A stretch of DNA of 64,000 nucleotides from an uncultured Latescibacterota bacterium (GTDB lineage Bacteria; Latescibacterota; UBA2968): contig OX638329.1 of the NCBI GenBank assembly GCA_951812755.1, forward strand, positions 4,162,522-4,226,521, in the 5' to 3' direction. The position numbers were made by a program, and so were the translations under genes. Position 1 is the first letter of the stretch; each line of letters opens with the position of its first letter. The notes under the pieces were generated by a model. That model saw only the letters and a list, made by a program, of their open reading frames with translations, was not told the origin of the DNA and searched no databases. Shown here one piece after another: positions 17,689 to 26,087 of this stretch.

Positions 17689-17712
17689 CCAACTTGAAAC
17701 AGGAGTATTCAC

Positions 17713-19935
17713 ATGTATCCGGACAAAGAAGCTGATCTTCTCAAGGCGTTTTCACCTGCTGAACCCATATTTACAGTAGATCCCGATTATATCAAGCGGG
17801 CGCGCTCGTTGAGCAAACAGGAAGATAACCCGTGTGGGCAAGCCCTTAAAGCCTTGCTTGTGAAAGCGGATGCCGCTTTGAAGCAGGAACCGCTGACCAT
17901 TGTGAACAAACCGATCTTGCCTTCCAGTGGTGACAAACACGATTACATGAGTGTTGGGCCTTACTGGTGGCCAGACCCCGATAAGCCTGACGGTTTGCCT
18001 TATATCCGACGAGATGGCGAGGTCAATCCCGAGGTCGAGAAAACGGATCGCCCTTTGTTGGCAAAATTCATTTCAACGGTGAAAACGCTGGGGTTTGCGT
18101 ATGGTTTTACACATCGAGAAGACTACGCGGCTCATGCTGCATTGTTGTTGCGAACATGGTTTATGAATCCCAAAACCAGGATGAACCCAAACCTTTTATT
18201 TGGACAGGCCATACCCGGGATATGCGAAGGGCGAGGTATCGGGCTTATTGAGACGGCTGCATTTGCACGCGAGATGCTCCCCGCGGTCAGTTTCTTGCGC
18301 GACTCCAGGAACTGGTCCAAAAAAGATATGGAAGATTTGCAGGCCTGGTTTCATGCGTTTCTCGAATGGATGTTGAAGCATCCTTATGGAGTTGACGAAG
18401 CGCGTCATGGCAATAACCATTCGAGTGCTTATGATGTTCAGGTTGTGACATTCGCGCTTTTTGTAGGGCAATCAGATCTTGCGCGAATGATATTAAAAGG
18501 GGTGGGAGAAAGAAGGATTGCCGATCAGATTGAGCCAGATGGTCAACAGCCTCTGGAACTCGCACGCACAAAAACACTTGGATACGCGAGTATGAATTTG
18601 GAGCTTCTTTTAGAACTCGCTGAGATTGGCCGACAGTGGGGTATTGATCTCGCCAATTTTGAATCTACCGATGGGCGATCCATGCGACGCGCCTTTGATT
18701 GGCTTTATCCCTACTGGACGGGCGATCACGAGTGGACGCTTCCACAGATTCAACCCTTTTCCTGGGAGCCCGCATTTAGATGTATGAGACTCGCCGCTTA
18801 CCTTTATTTAGATATGGATATTGAGCCTGTGAAAGCCGAATTGGCAGGCATGAATCAGAAGGAGAAAGTGCAACAAATCTACAATCTTTTGGTGCCGCCA
18901 TTTGAAGGGAGCGGTTTACACGCGCTCAGAATTTCCGAAGATGTCGTCATCCGCGATCCCCATGTATTGGTCGATCCAGAATTTGCGAACGGAGACCCAA
19001 CCCTCTTGCCCGATCCAGAATTTGCGAACGGAGATCCAACCCTCAGTGAAGCCGAAGTCGCGTTTTTCAAAGAGAATGGTTTTCTTGTGAAACGCGGGTT
19101 TCTGCAAGAAAAGGAGACGTTTGACCGGATCGTGGATTACGTGTGGGAAAATGTGCCGCGTGAGATTGTCAAACGCGACGATGTACAAACGTGGTTCGAT
19201 GCGCCACACGGGCAATGGACAGAGGCGGATGCCGAAAAGGCAGGGCACTTTGCACGCGGCACATGGAAGATGCGCTCGCGTAAAATTGGTACAGAGCCTT
19301 TTTTTGTCGATAAGATCGCCAACCACCCACGTATGCGGCAGTTGGTTTCACTGTTTATCGGCGAGCCGGTTAAGCATTCAAAACGGGTGCGCGGAGTCTA
19401 TTGTATATTTCCAAAACCACCAAATTCAGAAAGTCGTTTGGCCCCCCATGGAGACCATACAGCGGCTCAATTATCTGCAATGGTTTTTGTAGATACGGTG
19501 CCTCCGCACTGTGGTGGTTTTACAATCTGGCCGGGGTCACATTACATGAGTCACTTGTATCACAGTACTGTTTACGGTCCCCTTGATCCCGACCTCGCAG
19601 AGCCATATAGCAAAGCCCGTGACAATGTGCTGAGAGAGATCACGCCAGTCGAGTTTTCCGGCAAAGCAGGGGACGTTGTTTTCTGGCATCCTCGCCTTAT
19701 TCACGGGGGAGGTGTTAATCGCTCTGCTGAACGCGACCGACCTGTCGTGCGTCTCGTCGTTCCTTGTGAGTATCAACGAGATGGTTTGACGCCATATTTT
19801 AACCTGTCGCATGGACCAGCACCAAACCGTCAGTGGTGGGTCGATACCCGAAACTTTCGAGAGGATGTGCCAGCGACCGTTGACAACATGTGGGACGGAT
19901 GGGCATTTGATACCGGTACAACAGTGGAGAGATAG
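17713..19935 (+). CDS. Alginate-lyase-like domain fused to PhyH dioxygenase domain
   Basis: 740 residues. Residues 1 to about 430 match the (alpha/alpha)-barrel alginate-lyase superfamily, with GPYWWPDPDKPDGLPYIRR (82-100) and the catalytic NNHSSAY (Asn234, Asn235, His236, Tyr240). Residues about 445-740 are a PhyH domain with the iron site APHGDHT (around His578), GGFTIWPGSHYM, and the distal HGGGVN...RPVVR. A 39-base tandem repeat encodes the linker. No signal peptide is visible, so a cytoplasmic exolytic lyase on oligosaccharides, with an attached oxygenase, is the simplest reading. The start has AACAGGAG nine bases upstream. It ends one base before the next gene. I know of no described protein with this fusion. 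Confidence 0.82.
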   Translation: MYPDKEADLLKAFSPAEPIFTVDPDYIKRARSLSKQEDNPCGQALKALLVKADAALKQEPLTIVNKPILPSSGDKHDYMSVGPYWWPDPDKPDGLPYIRRDGEVNPEVEKTDRPLLAKFISTVKTLGFAYGFTHREDYAAHAALLLRTWFMNPKTRMNPNLLFGQAIPGICEGRGIGLIETAAFAREMLPAVSFLRDSRNWSKKDMEDLQAWFHAFLEWMLKHPYGVDEARHGNNHSSAYDVQVVTFALFVGQSDLARMILKGVGERRIADQIEPDGQQPLELARTKTLGYASMNLELLLELAEIGRQWGIDLANFESTDGRSMRRAFDWLYPYWTGDHEWTLPQIQPFSWEPAFRCMRLAAYLYLDMDIEPVKAELAGMNQKEKVQQIYNLLVPPFEGSGLHALRISEDVVIRDPHVLVDPEFANGDPTLLPDPEFANGDPTLSEAEVAFFKENGFLVKRGFLQEKETFDRIVDYVWENVPREIVKRDDVQTWFDAPHGQWTEADAEKAGHFARGTWKMRSRKIGTEPFFVDKIANHPRMRQLVSLFIGEPVKHSKRVRGVYCIFPKPPNSESRLAPHGDHTAAQLSAMVFVDTVPPHCGGFTIWPGSHYMSHLYHSTVYGPLDPDLAEPYSKARDNVLREITPVEFSGKAGDVVFWHPRLIHGGGVNRSAERDRPVVRLVVPCEYQRDGLTPYFNLSHGPAPNRQWWVDTRNFREDVPATVDNMWDGWAFDTGTTVER
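18973..19050 (+). repeat. Tandem repeat of 39 bases in the lyase-PhyH linker
   Basis: Two units, each starting GATCCAGAATTTGCGAACGG, encode DPEFANGDPTLLP then DPEFANGDPTLSE. They sit exactly between the two domains, as would arise by slippage or by the joining of two genes. Confidence 0.9.
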
Positions 19936-19936
19936 T

Positions 19937-22036
19937 ATGCCCGAAGCAGATGCTAAAAACAGTTGGTTTCGATCCCTTCTGGAATTTGATAATTTACCCA
20001 TCGACAAGCGTATCACCGAATTAATGGCAGAAGAATTGGAAACGCGCCCACAACGCATTCAACAAGCCTTTGAAGCAGGTGCAAAATCAGATTTCTCGGG
20101 CAAAGACCGCCAGATGTTTGATCAGATGTGGCTCAACCAAAACCTAAACGAAGTCAACAGAGAATTGACGATAGATTTTCAAACCGAACTGGCAAATCTC
20201 GCAGAATGTGAGGAGAAAGGCACACAACCCGGGCAGAGTCTCTACAGCCTGTGGCGCAATCCAAGGCTGATTACATTCTACAATTGGTTTGGGTCTAAAA
20301 GTACACAGATGCCAAATCGACTCACGCCTGAAACAGAGCAAACTTTACTGGCTTTATTATGGGCGCGAACCAGGTACAAAAATGATATTTCTGTCGCAAA
20401 AAAGAGCACCTGGTGGATCGCGGGTAGTGAAAATCACGATCTGAATACAAAAGCCTGTAATCTTTTAAGTGCGCGTATTTTTGCCAATGAACCCGAGTAT
20501 GTTGACCGCATTTATCCCGACCTCGGTTATGGAGATGGCATCGGATACGGCGAGTCGGGCTATTGTGGGCAGGGCAGCAGTGATCGACACGGTGGTGGGC
20601 GCGCAAATTGGGCGGATGGAAAATCTTATAACGCAGCCGATCATTACGACGCCTGGTTGCCCTATCTCAATGACTATTTCACCGAGCGTGCAAAGCGGGG
20701 ATTCTTTCTTGAAAATGGTTCGCCAACCTATATGAAGTACACCATCAGTTATATTCTTATGCTCTACAATTTCTGTGGTGATGAGGGTCTCAAAAAGAAA
20801 ATTGGCATGTTTTTAGATCTGATGTGGGCCGATTGGGCACAGCTACAAATTGCAGGTTTACGAGGTGGTCCTAAAACGCGCCACCACAAGACTGCTGGTG
20901 GGTACGATTCTATGTCAGACCTTGCCGTTTTCTATCTGGGCGGTGAGGGCAAAACCTCATTCAACTATCCGCAACAACTCTTAAGCGACTATGCCTGGCC
21001 AAGAATCGTATGGGAATTGGCTCTGGATCGAAAAGGGCTCGGGTCATTTGCATATCTCTCTCGGGGCATTGGAGAAGAAGAGCCTACCAGCCCTCGTCCA
21101 TTGGGCACGGAGCGTACCGTGATGGGAGATACGCCATCGCGGTTTGTCAAATACACCTATGTAACGCCAGATTATATGCTGGGTACTCAGATGGATCACC
21201 CTTATGCGCTTTACAACCACCTATCAACCGCCGGACGCTGGCAAGGTCTGGTGACCAGAGATCCCAACACTCGTCTGGCAACCATTGCACTGGATACGCC
21301 AGAAGGAGAACGCGAAGATAAAAATATCTACGATATGGAATTGGTGTATCACAGCGTCCAGCATAAGCAAGTGCTGATCACCCAACAAAGAAGACGTTGG
21401 GCACAATCCAATCCAGACTGGTATCCAGCCAATGACAATCGGTATGATCGGGAATTCGGGTTATTCTTAGGCAACGGATGGGATCGCATTGATGAAACAG
21501 ATGGATGGATATTTGCAGAGAAGGAAAATGTCTATGTGGCAATACGGATTATTCTTTTGGAAGCAGAGGCCGATGCCAAAGCCTGGGCAAAAGGGACCGA
21601 CAGGTACCGGGGCAATGTGGTTCTTAGAAACGACAGTTATAGATTCAATAACGATCGGACGATTTTGCAACTGACCAACAGATACAGTCCCATTCTGATA
21701 GAAGCAGGTCGCAAGGCAGATCACCCGACGTTGGAGAATTTTAAGCGTATGATTTTGCAGGGCGAACTCACACTTTATAGAACCGTGGTAACAAGAGAAA
21801 CAGGCATTGTTATTGTTTACAAGAGTGCAGCACCCGAAATGGCAGAAATAGTATTTAATGCGGCCAATACAAGCGATGTGCCCACAATTGGTGGCGAGTA
21901 TGTCGATTATGAGCACCCAAAAGTTTTCGACAGCCCTTATATCCAATCCAATTACGATAGCGGCCAGATTGAAATTTGCAAAGGTGATTACAAACTCAAC
22001 CTCGACTTTAACAACAATTCAAGAGACGAATGCTAA
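19937..22036 (+). CDS. Heparinase-like paralogue without signal peptide
   Basis: 699 residues from the ATG one base after the stop of the lyase-PhyH gene; translational coupling is likely. Same fold as the product at 15751: helical N-terminal part with IAGSENHDLN (about residue 158), ADWAQLQIAGLRGGPKTRHH, then a beta-rich C-terminal part ending with VFDSPYIQSNYDSGQIEICKG. A Gly-rich insertion (GDGIGYGESGYCGQGSSDRHGGG, quoted in part) lies near residue 200. No signal peptide, in contrast to its paralogue, so the two may act on polymer outside and oligomer inside. Exact lyase or hydrolase activity is unknown. Confidence 0.7.
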   Translation: MPEADAKNSWFRSLLEFDNLPIDKRITELMAEELETRPQRIQQAFEAGAKSDFSGKDRQMFDQMWLNQNLNEVNRELTIDFQTELANLAECEEKGTQPGQSLYSLWRNPRLITFYNWFGSKSTQMPNRLTPETEQTLLALLWARTRYKNDISVAKKSTWWIAGSENHDLNTKACNLLSARIFANEPEYVDRIYPDLGYGDGIGYGESGYCGQGSSDRHGGGRANWADGKSYNAADHYDAWLPYLNDYFTERAKRGFFLENGSPTYMKYTISYILMLYNFCGDEGLKKKIGMFLDLMWADWAQLQIAGLRGGPKTRHHKTAGGYDSMSDLAVFYLGGEGKTSFNYPQQLLSDYAWPRIVWELALDRKGLGSFAYLSRGIGEEEPTSPRPLGTERTVMGDTPSRFVKYTYVTPDYMLGTQMDHPYALYNHLSTAGRWQGLVTRDPNTRLATIALDTPEGEREDKNIYDMELVYHSVQHKQVLITQQRRRWAQSNPDWYPANDNRYDREFGLFLGNGWDRIDETDGWIFAEKENVYVAIRIILLEAEADAKAWAKGTDRYRGNVVLRNDSYRFNNDRTILQLTNRYSPILIEAGRKADHPTLENFKRMILQGELTLYRTVVTRETGIVIVYKSAAPEMAEIVFNAANTSDVPTIGGEYVDYEHPKVFDSPYIQSNYDSGQIEICKGDYKLNLDFNNNSRDEC

Positions 22037-22070
22037 AACCCTTCAACCTCGAAGTCAGGAGCAAAATATC

Positions 22071-22385
22071 ATGCAACGCAATGCTTTCAAGATGCAACTA
22101 AAGCCAGGTTACGAGGCCGAGTACAAAAAGCGCCACGACGAAATTTGGCCGGAACTGGCTGAAGAATTGGGCAAAGCTGGCGTCTCGGACTATTCAATTT
22201 TTCTCGATGAGGAGACGCTGACACTCTTTGCCATGCAGAAGCTGGCCGACGACAATACTGCAGATGAGTTGCCGGAGACCGCAATCGTCAAGAAGTGGTG
22301 GGCCTACATGGCCGATATCATGGATACCAACCCCGACAACTCGCCGGTCTGCATACCGCTGCAGGAAGTTTTTCACCAGGATTAA
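22071..22385 (+). CDS. rhaM: L-rhamnose mutarotase
   Basis: 104 residues, the usual length. The enzyme interconverts alpha- and beta-L-rhamnopyranose so that isomerase can use it. Conserved residues are visible: Tyr18 and His22 in AEYKKRHDEIWPEL, Trp76-Trp77 in KKWWAYM, and the ending NPDNSPVCIPLQEVFHQD. AGGAG lies ten bases before the ATG. It sits between a heparinase-like gene and a jelly-roll protein, showing that the block handles rhamnose-containing glycans. No other rhamnose pathway gene is in the window. Its last codons and stop belong to a duplicated cassette, and a tail fragment of it remains at 8133. Confidence 0.92.
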   Translation: MQRNAFKMQLKPGYEAEYKKRHDEIWPELAEELGKAGVSDYSIFLDEETLTLFAMQKLADDNTADELPETAIVKKWWAYMADIMDTNPDNSPVCIPLQEVFHQD

Positions 22386-22488
22386 CAGAGGATTTTTATA
22401 ATGCGAATCATCAACCGCATAATGCTGGTCGTTATACTTATAACTGGGCAGACACAAGGAGCTGAATCAGTGGAGAAAAATTTAACTC
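22373..22488. repeat. Signal-peptide cassette, copy 2
   Basis: Second copy of the 15725-15838 segment. Here it runs from the last codons of rhaM into the signal peptide of the jelly-roll protein. Immediately after it the bases CAGGCAGAAGACAAC also occur at the very end of the gene at 15751, suggesting the join was made between the start and end of a copy of that gene. Confidence 0.85.
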
Positions 22489-23246
22489 CACAGGCAGAAG
22501 ACAACCCCGATCGGTTCCTGTACACCAGGCACGACAGTGATCTTCCCTGGTCGTCCATTCTCGAAGAGAAACAGATTCCGATCGGTACGAACTCATATAC
22601 GGGAATAACAGGTTCAATAATTGACGTCAATAACAAGGTGGTAGAAAAGGGACCTCATGCCTTTCGCCCCATAGAAAGTGAAATCAACATTCACACACTG
22701 GGCAACAGTTTGATTCCTCGACGTGATTTTCAAAAATGGTCGCGATGGTATCAGGAGGACGGAAACACACAGGTGTTTCGCCTTTTTGATGGTGAACACA
22801 ATGTGCGCAATGCACGTGTCAATGCGGCTCGGATCGAGGCGTTTAGCAAAAAGAGGTGGAACCGTGGTACCTGGCATGAATGGATTGGCACCTACACGAT
22901 TGTGAAAGCACAAAGGTGTGCCATCTTTCAGGTGAAAAACAATGGCGAAGACTGGTCTATACTGTTGGCTATGACCGCTAATGGTGACGTCAGATTCCAG
23001 CCACGCAGAGCCACCCCAAAGACTGTATTAAAGAACATGGAAGGCAAGTCTTTTGATGTCCGCATTCGCGACAACGGCCATACATCTGAATGCTACATCA
23101 ATGGGGAATTTGTAGGACGCCACGACTGGGAAAGACCCAGTGGTCGCAGTACCTTTCGATGGGGCATGTACGTGGGAGGCAAGAAGCTTTCCAAAGATGC
23201 CTTATTATTTGTTACAGGCGCTACAGTAGATCCTGAAAAGGAATGA
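22401..23246 (+). CDS. Secreted jelly-roll protein, polysaccharide-lyase/lectin-like
   Basis: 281 residues. The signal peptide (MRIINRIMLVVILITGQTQG) is shared with the gene at 15751. The mature part reads as a concanavalin-A-like beta-jelly roll: RWNRGTWHEWIGTY, CAIFQVKNNGEDWSILLAM, GKSFDVRIRDNGHTSECYIN, and RSTFRWGMYVGG. This pattern recalls lyases of the PL7/PL20-like or Polysacc_lyase type and laminin-G-like binding modules, but no catalytic set is certain. The fusion point after ESVEKNLTPQAEDN suggests the original gene had a different leader. It follows rhaM by 15 bases and ends one base before the next gene. Confidence 0.6.
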   Translation: MRIINRIMLVVILITGQTQGAESVEKNLTPQAEDNPDRFLYTRHDSDLPWSSILEEKQIPIGTNSYTGITGSIIDVNNKVVEKGPHAFRPIESEINIHTLGNSLIPRRDFQKWSRWYQEDGNTQVFRLFDGEHNVRNARVNAARIEAFSKKRWNRGTWHEWIGTYTIVKAQRCAIFQVKNNGEDWSILLAMTANGDVRFQPRRATPKTVLKNMEGKSFDVRIRDNGHTSECYINGEFVGRHDWERPSGRSTFRWGMYVGGKKLSKDALLFVTGATVDPEKE

Positions 23247-23247
23247 T

Positions 23248-23997
23248 ATGAAACGACCCAATCCTAAACGAGGCCAGATAATGTCCATCGACACTGAAAC
23301 CGGCCCCCACGCCGTCAAGCCCATCACCGATTTTCTCACCCGATTTACGCCCGTACAGAAATCTGTCTCTGATCCCGACAATACCACCCTGACCTACGAC
23401 ATCCTCAACTGGATCCACGCGCCCCAGACACCGCCACCCGCACCCAACGCCATCTACGGCTCCCTGACAATTCAACGCAAACAGCGCCAGACAGACATCC
23501 TCTACCACATCCAGCAACAAACCCGCATTGCTGGCGAGCCCACTCATTTCAATGCCGACGTAACCTGCAACCCAGACGACACCCTCGTCTCCTGGACCCT
23601 TCACACTTATCGTACCGACAATGGCGGCAACCCGGTCCCGATCTCCAAACTCCAGGAAAACTGGACAAACAACAACGGCCACATCCAATCCCAGAACGGC
23701 GCGTACACGTACCGTGCAACCCACCCCGTCTTCAGCCACTGGACGCTCCCGCACATCCTCATGCGCACGTCTTTATCTCTGCCCACAACCTTCGACATGC
23801 TCGAAGATCTCTCAACTTTCCGCCCCAACCAGACCCTTGCAACCGACAGTGTCACAACCCTCAAAACAGACACATACAACACATACGCCCAGACCGGTGA
23901 AGGCATCCTCCCCATCCACTACCTCCTCGACGACCACCACCGTCCTCAACTCATCACCTTTGGCCTCATCGCCTGGGCCCTCACGGATGTGGTATAG
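23248..23997 (+). CDS. Unrecognised protein with strongly C-rich coding strand
   Basis: 249 residues, no recognised domain. An alternative start is the ATG at 23281 (MSIDTETGPHAVKPI). The predicted protein is beta-rich (SLTIQRKQRQTDILYHIQQQTRI, quoted in part; ADVTCNPDDTLVSWTLHTY) with no signal peptide. The coding strand is full of C and poor in G and T, unlike the jelly-roll gene just before it and more like the genes at 38876 and 55302. That suggests a separate origin. It starts one base after the previous stop with AAAGGA upstream, so it is translated with the carbohydrate block. Function not assigned. Confidence 0.65.
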   Translation: MKRPNPKRGQIMSIDTETGPHAVKPITDFLTRFTPVQKSVSDPDNTTLTYDILNWIHAPQTPPPAPNAIYGSLTIQRKQRQTDILYHIQQQTRIAGEPTHFNADVTCNPDDTLVSWTLHTYRTDNGGNPVPISKLQENWTNNNGHIQSQNGAYTYRATHPVFSHWTLPHILMRTSLSLPTTFDMLEDLSTFRPNQTLATDSVTTLKTDTYNTYAQTGEGILPIHYLLDDHHRPQLITFGLIAWALTDVV

Positions 23998-24087
23998 GCA
24001 AAAACGCGACACAATTTTACCCATACTTTCACCCCATTGACCCGATGACTCAGTGCTGATCATTGGACGAAAAAAAGAGGCTTATCG

Positions 24088-26085
24088 ATGAGCACGACGA
24101 ACAAACCCAATTTCCTGTGGATCAGTAACCACGACTCGAGTGCCTGGAACTACGGTTGCTACGGAGATCAATACGCGCATACCCCAAATATTGATCGCCT
24201 ATCGGCAGAAGGTGTGCGCTACACCAATGCGTTCACCGCTGGCCCAATCTGCTCACCGTCGCGCACAGGCATCTATACCGGCATGCATCCGACGACACTG
24301 GGCACGCATCATCACCGCAGCGCGATCATCCGCCCCGCAGGGGTTGAGCTATTAAACACAATGCTGACAAACGCCGGTTATGCCTGCACACAGCCAGACG
24401 GCGACATCAATCTTTACGTCTCCAAAGAGGAGCGTGAACAGTATTACAACTCTGAAGATTTCTGGGAGAATCGCCCTGAAGACAAGCCGTTCTTCATGTA
24501 CTACAGACTGGGCAATTCCCACGCCAGTGTATTCAAACTGACGCCCGAGGATGCGCGGAAAGCGCGTTCTCCGCTCTTGAGCGACGACGAGTTGCACGAC
24601 CCGAATGATGTGCCGGTTCCGAGCTTTGTTCCCGACACCCCCCTATTCAGGGAAAGGATGGCGCTCTTCTACGACGCCCTTACCAACGTCGATAAGCAGG
24701 TCGGAGAGATCCTCGATGAGCTTGAAGCGCAGGGGCACAGTGAAGACACCATTGTGGTCTATTGGGGAGACCACGGCGCAGGTTATCCCCGGGGCAAGAT
24801 CCACGCCTACGACGACGGACTGAGTATCCCGCTGATCATGCGATTCCCGGAGAAATACCGACACCTATCCCCGGCAGAACCCGGCACCGCGGTTGATGAA
24901 CTCGTCTTGCACATGGACCTGTGTGCGACGACCCTGCAACTGGCAGGCGTCCCTATCGCCGAACACATCCAGAGTCGAAACCTGTGCGGTCCCAACAGAG
25001 ATGAACCGAGGGATTTTGTCTGCAGTGCCAGGGATCGGCTGGACAACAACCCGGAAGTGATCCGTACGATCCGCACAAAAAAATACCGTTACATGCGTAA
25101 CCTCCTCCCCCACCAGCCTTATGCTTCGTTTTATCCGGACGGCGGGTTCTTTGCGAAGGTTCCAGAAGAGGGAACGCCGGAGCGCGCCTTCTGGGAGACC
25201 TCTTGCCTACCGGGCAAACAGAAGATCCACGACCCCGACGGCGTGTTTCTGATGCTCGGCCCGCCGGTCATGATCAAACAGGACGGGCTACCTGAGCATT
25301 ACCGGCAGTTCCAGATCTGGCAGGATCACAAACCCGCCGAAGAGTTATACGATATTGAAAAAGACCCTGAAGAGACACATAACCTGGCGGATGATCCCGC
25401 TTTCAGCGATATCATGGATGAACTGCGGCAGAAGCTGTTCAGATGGATGATCGAGACCCGTGATCTGGGGCTGATCGATGAACCGGAGATTGCCGCGCGA
25501 GCCGAGCAGTACAACGGAATCAGCCACGCAGTCGGTGTACACTGTGATAATTACGAGCGGATCCTGGAAACAGCGGACCTGGCGCGTCTGGGTGAGGACG
25601 CAAAGGAAGAACTCGCAAAACGACTTGGTGATCCCGACAGCGCCGTGCGTTTCTGGGCAGTTACCGGCCTTTGCTCGCTTGGTGTGGAACGCGCGATGAT
25701 CGAGCGCCTATCCCCTCTCCTTGACGATCCCTCAATCAGCGTCAGCCTGGCCGCCGGAGACTATCTGGTGCGGGCAGGCGAAGGTGCCCTGGCCCTGCCT
25801 GCTTTTGAGCGGGCGCTGGCGAGCGATATCCTCTGGGCGCGGCTACGGGCAGGCGCTTATCTGTCATACCGCAGCCGCGAAGAACTACAGCCCCTGAAGG
25901 CACTTATTCTCGCCCTGGAGCAGGCCATAAACAAACAGGAGATGTGCGGGCCAGGACACAATGCGCAGGTCGAAAAGAACAATTACACAGGCAGGCTCGA
26001 TGGGCAGCGGGATGGCATCGTCAGGGTGTGGGTATTGGAGCGAGTGATGAAGAGGATTGAACTGTCCTCTGGGTTTGAGGGATAG
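24088..26085 (+). CDS. Sulfatase with C-terminal HEAT-like repeat extension
   Basis: 665 residues, about 180 longer than the other sulfatases here. The catalytic domain has SNHDSSAWNYGCYGD (metal Asp16), FGly Cys55 in GPICSPSRTG, and WGDHGAGYPRGK for the second metal site. After about residue 490 the chain becomes helical repeats (LAKRLGDPDSAVRFWAVTGL, IERLSPLLDDPSISVSLAAG, ASDILWARLRAGAYLSYRS), typical of HEAT-like repeats used for protein contacts. No signal peptide. It ends VRVWVLERVMKRIEL, a tail also found on the truncated sulfatase at 29895. It starts a run of sulfatase genes, two bases ahead of the next one. Confidence 0.9.
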   Translation: MSTTNKPNFLWISNHDSSAWNYGCYGDQYAHTPNIDRLSAEGVRYTNAFTAGPICSPSRTGIYTGMHPTTLGTHHHRSAIIRPAGVELLNTMLTNAGYACTQPDGDINLYVSKEEREQYYNSEDFWENRPEDKPFFMYYRLGNSHASVFKLTPEDARKARSPLLSDDELHDPNDVPVPSFVPDTPLFRERMALFYDALTNVDKQVGEILDELEAQGHSEDTIVVYWGDHGAGYPRGKIHAYDDGLSIPLIMRFPEKYRHLSPAEPGTAVDELVLHMDLCATTLQLAGVPIAEHIQSRNLCGPNRDEPRDFVCSARDRLDNNPEVIRTIRTKKYRYMRNLLPHQPYASFYPDGGFFAKVPEEGTPERAFWETSCLPGKQKIHDPDGVFLMLGPPVMIKQDGLPEHYRQFQIWQDHKPAEELYDIEKDPEETHNLADDPAFSDIMDELRQKLFRWMIETRDLGLIDEPEIAARAEQYNGISHAVGVHCDNYERILETADLARLGEDAKEELAKRLGDPDSAVRFWAVTGLCSLGVERAMIERLSPLLDDPSISVSLAAGDYLVRAGEGALALPAFERALASDILWARLRAGAYLSYRSREELQPLKALILALEQAINKQEMCGPGHNAQVEKNNYTGRLDGQRDGIVRVWVLERVMKRIELSSGFEG

Positions 26086-26087
26086 AT

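Noticed and set aside
7181-19935. Treating the two lyase-PhyH loci as an assembly error
   Set aside because: The copies differ by several bases and have different flanks on both sides, and the sulfatase pair shows the same pattern with far more divergence. Long reads would still be the final test.
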